In this document: in pieces, positions 59,818-64,000 of the stretch | Position numbering within the stretch: the first letter of the stretch is position 1 | Layout: every line of letters begins with the position of its first letter | NCBI RefSeq assembly: GCF_000472385.1 | Contig: NZ_AWZU01000004.1 | Location: 222-64,221 of the forward strand | Reading direction: 5' to 3' | DNA length: 64,000 bases | DNA from: Bradyrhizobium sp. ARR65 | Lineage (GTDB): Bacteria; Pseudomonadota; Alphaproteobacteria; Rhizobiales; Xanthobacteraceae | Translations under genes and position numbers: made by a program | Notes under the pieces: model-generated | Told to the model about the DNA's origin: nothing | The model's input: only the letters and a program-made list of their open reading frames with translations | Database searches by the model: none

Positions 59818-61322
59818 ATCCCGACGATCGGCAGCTCGTCCGCAATACGGCTGTCACGATCCTCGCGCTCACGGCATTGCGGCTGGTGGCCGCGGCCTGG
59901 ACGCCGATCACTTTCGATGAGGCCTATTACTGGCTGTGGTCCAAGCACCTGGCCGGTGGCTACTATGACCATCCGCCGATGGTGGCGCTGGTCATCCGCG
60001 CCGGCACGATGATCGCGGGCGACACCGAATTCGGCGTCCGGCTGGTCTCGGTGCTGCTGGCGCTGCCGATGAGCTATGCCATCTACCGCACCGCGTCGAT
60101 CCTGTTCGGCGGTGTGCGGATCGCGGCGACCGCGGCGCTGCTGCTCAATGCCACGCTGATCGTGTCGGTGGGCACCATGATCGTCACACCGGATGCGCCG
60201 CTCCTGGTTGCCTCGAGCTTTGTATTGTTCTTCCTGGCCAAGCTCTTGGAGAGCGCGCGCGGCGTCTGGTGGCTCGCGGTCGGCGCGGCAGTGGGCACGG
60301 CACTGCTGTCGAAATATACGGCACTGTTCTTCGGCCCGGCCGTCCTGATCTGGCTCTTGATCGTTCCGAAGCAGCGGCACTGGCTGTTCACGCCCTGGCC
60401 CTATCTGGGCGGACTCGTCGCGCTTCTCTTCTTTGCGCCCGTGATCCTGTGGAACGCGGATCACCAGTGGGTCTCCTTCATCAAGCAGATGACGGGGCGC
60501 GCGCGCATCGAGGATTTCCGTCCCGGCTATATCGCCGAACTGGTTCCAACCCAGTTCGCGTTCGCAACGCCGCTCGTCTTCATCCTTGGCGTGATGGGGC
60601 TGGATGCGCTGATCTGGCGCAAGGCGGGCACTTCGCCGGCGCGCGCGCTGGTGAATTGCATGTTCTGGACGATCACGCTCTACTTCGTCTGGCATTCGCT
60701 GCACGCTCGCGTCGAGGCCAACTGGTTCGCGCCGGTCTATCCCGCCTTTGTCATCGCGGCCGCGATGGCCGCGCATCTGGCAAGCTGGGAGGGGTGGCGG
60801 CGGCGGCTCGCCGATGTCTGCCTGCGGTGGGCCGCGCCGGTCGGCATCACCATGTTCGCGCTGCTGATCGTGCAGGCCAACACCGGCATTTTGAGCGGCT
60901 ACCGGCGCGATGCCACGGTGCGCAGCGTCGGCGTCGGCTGGCGCGACCTGGCAGGCGAGATCGAAGCGGTTCGCGCCCGTGTCGGCGCGACCTGCATCCT
61001 GGTGCCGGACTACGGCACGACGGGCTGGCTCACCTTCTACTTGCCGCCGGGCACCTGCATCGTGCAGCCGATCCAGCGCATCCGTTGGGTCAACATGCCG
61101 GAGCCGGATGCGGCCAAGCTCGCCGGTCCCTTGCTCTATGTCGACGAAGTGCGGCCGATGCAGCCGCCGTACCTGAAAGACCGGTTCGGCAGCATCCAAC
61201 GCGTCGCCGAATTGCCGCGCAAGCGCGGACCGCTGGTGATCGAGACCTATGCGCTCGATCTCTTGCGCAACCCGAAGGGCGACGTGCTCGACCGCTCGCC
61301 GCCGCCGGAGCTGTCGCCGTAA
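59814..61322 (+). CDS. Membrane glycosyltransferase, GT39/ArnT-like (PMT_2)
   Basis: 502 residues from the ATG at 59814. About 11-12 membrane helices. The first periplasmic loop has TFDEAYYWLWSKHLAGGYYD near 38-57, whose acidic residue is the catalytic base in ArnT/PMT enzymes, followed by HPPMVALVIRAGTMIAGD. These enzymes move a sugar from a polyprenol phosphate to lipid A or another envelope target. Coupled to the synthase/flippase upstream, which should make its donor. The acceptor is unknown. Confidence 0.9.
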   Translation: MNPDDRQLVRNTAVTILALTALRLVAAAWTPITFDEAYYWLWSKHLAGGYYDHPPMVALVIRAGTMIAGDTEFGVRLVSVLLALPMSYAIYRTASILFGGVRIAATAALLLNATLIVSVGTMIVTPDAPLLVASSFVLFFLAKLLESARGVWWLAVGAAVGTALLSKYTALFFGPAVLIWLLIVPKQRHWLFTPWPYLGGLVALLFFAPVILWNADHQWVSFIKQMTGRARIEDFRPGYIAELVPTQFAFATPLVFILGVMGLDALIWRKAGTSPARALVNCMFWTITLYFVWHSLHARVEANWFAPVYPAFVIAAAMAAHLASWEGWRRRLADVCLRWAAPVGITMFALLIVQANTGILSGYRRDATVRSVGVGWRDLAGEIEAVRARVGATCILVPDYGTTGWLTFYLPPGTCIVQPIQRIRWVNMPEPDAAKLAGPLLYVDEVRPMQPPYLKDRFGSIQRVAELPRKRGPLVIETYALDLLRNPKGDVLDRSPPPELSP

Positions 61323-61638
61323 GCGCAGGCGCGTAGTCCGCGCGATCCACGCAGGACGCATCTACGAGCGCGCGTTACCATTTGCCGCCTGCTCTCCAGC
61401 TCCATGCGCGACGGACGCAAGCTGTCTCACGTGAGGACCTTTTCGGTGCGTCACGTTCTGGTTCTGTCCAAATCTGATCTTAAAAAAGCCATGCGTGGCA
61501 GGCACTTCCTGCAGTTATGGGGCTCCCTCCTGATTAATCCGCATTTAACTAAAAGTCGCCTTAATGACGCTTTGCGCCGATGCGAGATGCTGTGCCGCCG
61601 GAGAGCCGATCCGCACGGTATCGAGCGAACGAAGGTGG

Positions 61639-62817
61639 ATGGTTCCCGGCGCTGGGTGGGTCAGCAAGAGTAGAGTAGCGTTGAGTAGAGTTGCGCTGGC
61701 GGGGCAGAACCGCAAGAAATCGTCGGGGAAAGCCGTCTCCCAGAACCTGCTGGGCGGCGCTGCGATCGCTTGTCTCGTGCTCGGCTGCGGCTGGACCGTC
61801 TACAGCAACATCATCTCCGCAAGCGTTTATCCGACGCTGGGCAGCGCGGGTTATGACGAGCCTATCGCCGCGAAACCCAGCGAGCACGTCGCGGGACGCA
61901 GCGCCGCGCAGGCGATCAGCGAGGCGTTTGCGTCGCTGCCCACGCTGGCGCAGCGCGCGACATCGGCGACCGTGGCCGCGATCACGCCGGACCAGTTCAA
62001 CGATCGCTTTGCGGCCTCCGCGCCGACGAGCATCGCCTCGCGCGCGGCGGAGGCAGCACCGCCGTCATCGCAAGTCGCTGAAACGTCAAAGCCGGTCAAC
62101 GGGCCGAAGCTCGCCGAAGCCGCGAAGGCAAAGGAGATCGCACCGAAACAGGCGCCAAAGCAGGTCGCAATGAACGTGCCGCCACCGCCGGCGCCGTCTG
62201 CGGTAGAGGCAAAGCCGGCAAAGGCCAGCGGTGTGTCATTGCGGGACATGGCCGAACGCGCCAAGGCGACGATGATGTCGATCACCTCCGGCGGCCGGTC
62301 GAGCATGGTCGAGAAGCTGTGGGGCAAGCAGCCGTCGCAGGGCTCGCTGCTCGCCTATGCGTCGGCCGATGCCGGCGTGACCGCCTCGATCAGCCGCGAA
62401 CAGAACCCGATGCATGGCGGCTCGCCGCCCTATGATCGCGACACCGCGGTCTACGATATCTCGGCGCACACCGTTTACCTGCCTGACGGGAGCCGGTTGG
62501 AAGCGCATTCCGGCCTCGGCTCCCGGCTCGACGATCCGAGCTCTGCGCCGGTCCGCATGCGTGGCGTGACGCCGCCGCACATCTATTCGTTGAAGCCGCG
62601 CGAAGCGCTGTTTCATGGCGTGCCAGCGCTGCGGTTGACACCGCTCGGCGGCGAGGGCGCGATCTACGGGCGTGAAGGCCTTCTCGCCCACACCTACATG
62701 CTCGGCCCGAACGGCGACTCCAACGGCTGCGTCTCGTTCAGGGATTACTACGCCTTCCTCGACGCCTATCGTAGCAAGGGCATTAGGAAGCTCGCGGTAC
62801 TGGCGCGGATCGAGTGA
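61639..62817 (+). CDS. DUF2778 (L,D-transpeptidase/Tlde1-like) secreted protein
   Basis: 392 residues from the ATG at 61639, after AAGGTGG; the true start could be later, near VALAGQNRKKSSG. One membrane helix (about 38-56) anchors it, then a long Ala/Pro/Lys-rich linker (to about 230) leads to the C-terminal DUF2778 domain (about 280-392). The domain has YDISAHTVYLPDGSRLEAHS, then HTYMLGPNGDSNGCVSF with the conserved His, Ser and Cys as in YkuD-like L,D-transpeptidases. Tlde1 toxins of this family cut peptidoglycan peptides. No immunity gene or type VI secretion gene is here, so a housekeeping wall role is likelier. Confidence 0.75.
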   Translation: MVPGAGWVSKSRVALSRVALAGQNRKKSSGKAVSQNLLGGAAIACLVLGCGWTVYSNIISASVYPTLGSAGYDEPIAAKPSEHVAGRSAAQAISEAFASLPTLAQRATSATVAAITPDQFNDRFAASAPTSIASRAAEAAPPSSQVAETSKPVNGPKLAEAAKAKEIAPKQAPKQVAMNVPPPPAPSAVEAKPAKASGVSLRDMAERAKATMMSITSGGRSSMVEKLWGKQPSQGSLLAYASADAGVTASISREQNPMHGGSPPYDRDTAVYDISAHTVYLPDGSRLEAHSGLGSRLDDPSSAPVRMRGVTPPHIYSLKPREALFHGVPALRLTPLGGEGAIYGREGLLAHTYMLGPNGDSNGCVSFRDYYAFLDAYRSKGIRKLAVLARIE

Positions 62818-63347
62818 GAACAACGCACAGGGTGCAATAGCGCGACCCGTCAATCCGGGGCGCCCGCAGGGCGAGCCTGAGCGTAATGCAGCTCGCTCGA
62901 CCATGGCGTGACCAAGGCCATTGCTCTTTGTCCCTCGCGCAGCTCGTTGTTTACAAATCCTAGAAATCGTGTATGTGCACGCGCGCAACCCGCGCCGATA
63001 TGCGCTTGCGAGAGACCAATGCTGTATTCGTATTCACGCCCGATCAAGGAAGCGGCCCTGCCGATGAACCGGCACGATCGCGTCTCGGCGTGCGTGCTGC
63101 AGGTCTCAGCGGCGGAGGCGCAGCCTGAAGGGCTCAGGCTGATAGCTTAAGGGGGCAGCGGTTTTCCTCTGCCCGGCAGAGAGAAAATCCGCAAATCGCC
63201 CCTCAGGGCCCGTTGCATCTCCACATATCTCTCTGCCTGCACGGCGGTCCGGCCGGCGCGAATTGATATCGCGCGCCAGCCGGACGTCCGGAACGACCCC
63301 CTGACGGGTTTCCAGTTTGATGTGTGAAGCAAGACGAGGAGGGTCCG
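62818..63347. other. Intergenic stretch upstream of the RtcB-like gene
   Basis: 530 bases between the DUF2778 gene and rtcB. A 43-codon frame begins at the ATG at 63019 (MLYSYSRPIKEAALPMNR) and ends at TAA 63148-63150; it has a weak GAGAG upstream and no similarity I recognise. The segment 63240-63300 has inverted runs such as CCGGCCGGCGCG and CGCGCGCCAGCCGG that could fold. I see no tRNA or RNA gene. Confidence 0.4.
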
Positions 63348-64000
63348 ATGCGATCCGATCCCTATCGAGAGCGAGCCAGGGCCATGGCGATCGAAGCCGG
63401 CCTTGATCCCGACGCGAAAGTCGACCGTCCGGGTCAGCGTCCCATGCCGCTCTGGTGCACATTTCGTGATGCTGCTCGCAAGGAGCATCTCGCGCGGGAA
63501 GCGGAAGTGCTTGCGGCCGGCGTCGCAAGCGAGCCGCAGGCGCCGCAATACCGGAACAGCCCCCTGAAGATCTTCGGTGAGCATCATCATGCGACGATCG
63601 CGCAGATGCGCAACTGCATGTCGGTCGGCAACGCTGTTGCCGGCGTGATCTGTGCCGATGGTCATCTCGGCTATGCGCAGCCGGTCGGCGGCGTGATTGC
63701 CTATGAGAAGCAGATCAGCATCTCCGGGGTCGGTTTTGACATCGGCTGCGGCAACATGGCGGCGCGGCTCGACACACGGTTCAGCGATGTGGAGAACCGG
63801 ATCGGAACGATCGCCAGGGACATCCACAACGCGATTTCGTTCGGCGTCGGACGCGCCAACGACGAACGTGTTGAACATGAGCTGTTCGACGACGAGGAGG
63901 CCTGGCGGGAGTCCGACATGGGCGCCTATCGGGCGAAGGCAATCGCGCAGCTCGGCACCGTCGGGTCCGGCAACCACTATGTCGACCTGATGCGGGATGA
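63348..64000 (+). CDS. rtcB: RtcB-family RNA ligase, N-terminal part
   Basis: The first 217 residues are in the window; the gene runs off the right edge. GAGGAGG precedes the ATG. NAVAGVICADGHLGYAQPVG near 99-118 and ISGVGFDIGCGNMAARLDTR near 128-147 contain the Asp and Cys that bind the manganese ions, and TVGSGNHYVDLM near 204-215 contains a metal His. RtcB seals RNA ends with 3'-phosphate or 2',3'-cyclic phosphate and 5'-OH using GTP. The N-terminal 90 residues are longer and less typical than in E. coli RtcB, pointing to an RtcB paralogue. No rtcA/rtcR is visible upstream. Confidence 0.88.
   Translation, partial: MRSDPYRERARAMAIEAGLDPDAKVDRPGQRPMPLWCTFRDAARKEHLAREAEVLAAGVASEPQAPQYRNSPLKIFGEHHHATIAQMRNCMSVGNAVAGVICADGHLGYAQPVGGVIAYEKQISISGVGFDIGCGNMAARLDTRFSDVENRIGTIARDIHNAISFGVGRANDERVEHELFDDEEAWRESDMGAYRAKAIAQLGTVGSGNHYVDLMRD

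Noticed and set aside
63019..63150. 43-codon frame upstream of the RtcB-like gene
   Set aside because: It has only a weak ribosome binding site and no recognisable similarity, so it is mentioned in the intergenic entry and not called as a gene.

Overview
The window reads as chromosomal DNA of a GC-rich alphaproteobacterium, most likely Bradyrhizobium or a close relative in the Nitrobacteraceae. The grounds are gene content and style: liv, pca and cox-like operons, a stress operon behind a probable EcfG promoter, many ATGA/GTGA gene overlaps, and several families of short palindromic intergenic repeats. I see no rRNA, tRNA, CRISPR array, transposase, integrase or prophage. Product names come from reading motifs by eye, without any database search.

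Layout. 1-4.3 kb: the start of an OFA-type MFS transporter, a SnoaL-like protein, an Ada/AraC repair regulator, two hypothetical proteins and a LuxR-type regulator with a degenerate receiver. 4.4-10.0 kb: a type I secretion ABC transporter and adaptor, with two glycine/asparagine-rich repeat proteins that are its probable cargo. 10.3-14.9 kb: two small proteins, purB, and a NarL-type two-component pair. 15.1-19.5 kb: five tightly packed genes (ExbB/TolQ-like channel, ExbD-like protein, membrane protein, metallophosphoesterase, Ser/Thr kinase fused to a universal stress domain). 19.8-23.6 kb: a SnoaL-like protein, a small membrane protein, rpe, an EF-hand protein and a P1-family peptidase. 23.8-25.8 kb: a three-gene envelope-stress operon. 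25.9-28.6 kb: a hybrid histidine kinase.

29-34.2 kb: a branched-chain amino-acid-type ABC importer (livH-M-G-F-J). 34.6-37.7 kb: pcaB-pcaD-pcaC for protocatechuate breakdown. 38.0-44.8 kb: a cox/xanthine-dehydrogenase-like operon with coxG, coxS, coxM, coxD, coxE, two XdhC-type proteins and a molybdenum-cofactor fusion protein. The catalytic large subunit (coxL), expected between coxS and coxM, is missing. 45 kb: a DUF4189 gene broken by one stop codon, then a zinc alcohol dehydrogenase.

47-50.5 kb: a TetR-controlled HlyD/ABC export operon. 50.6-56 kb: an adenylate cyclase and a GntR-controlled operon (MFS transporter, exported amidohydrolase, PhzF-like enzyme). 56-61.3 kb: a DUF72/DUF488 pair, small secreted proteins and two membrane glycosyltransferases. 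61.6-64 kb: a DUF2778 cell-wall-type protein and the start of an RtcB-like RNA ligase.

The best candidates for undescribed biology are the type I secretion locus with its 87-95-residue repeat proteins, and the channel-phosphatase-kinase cluster. The missing coxL, the operators lying over probable leaderless promoters, and the LEA-like 11-residue repeats behind an EcfG-type promoter also deserve attention.
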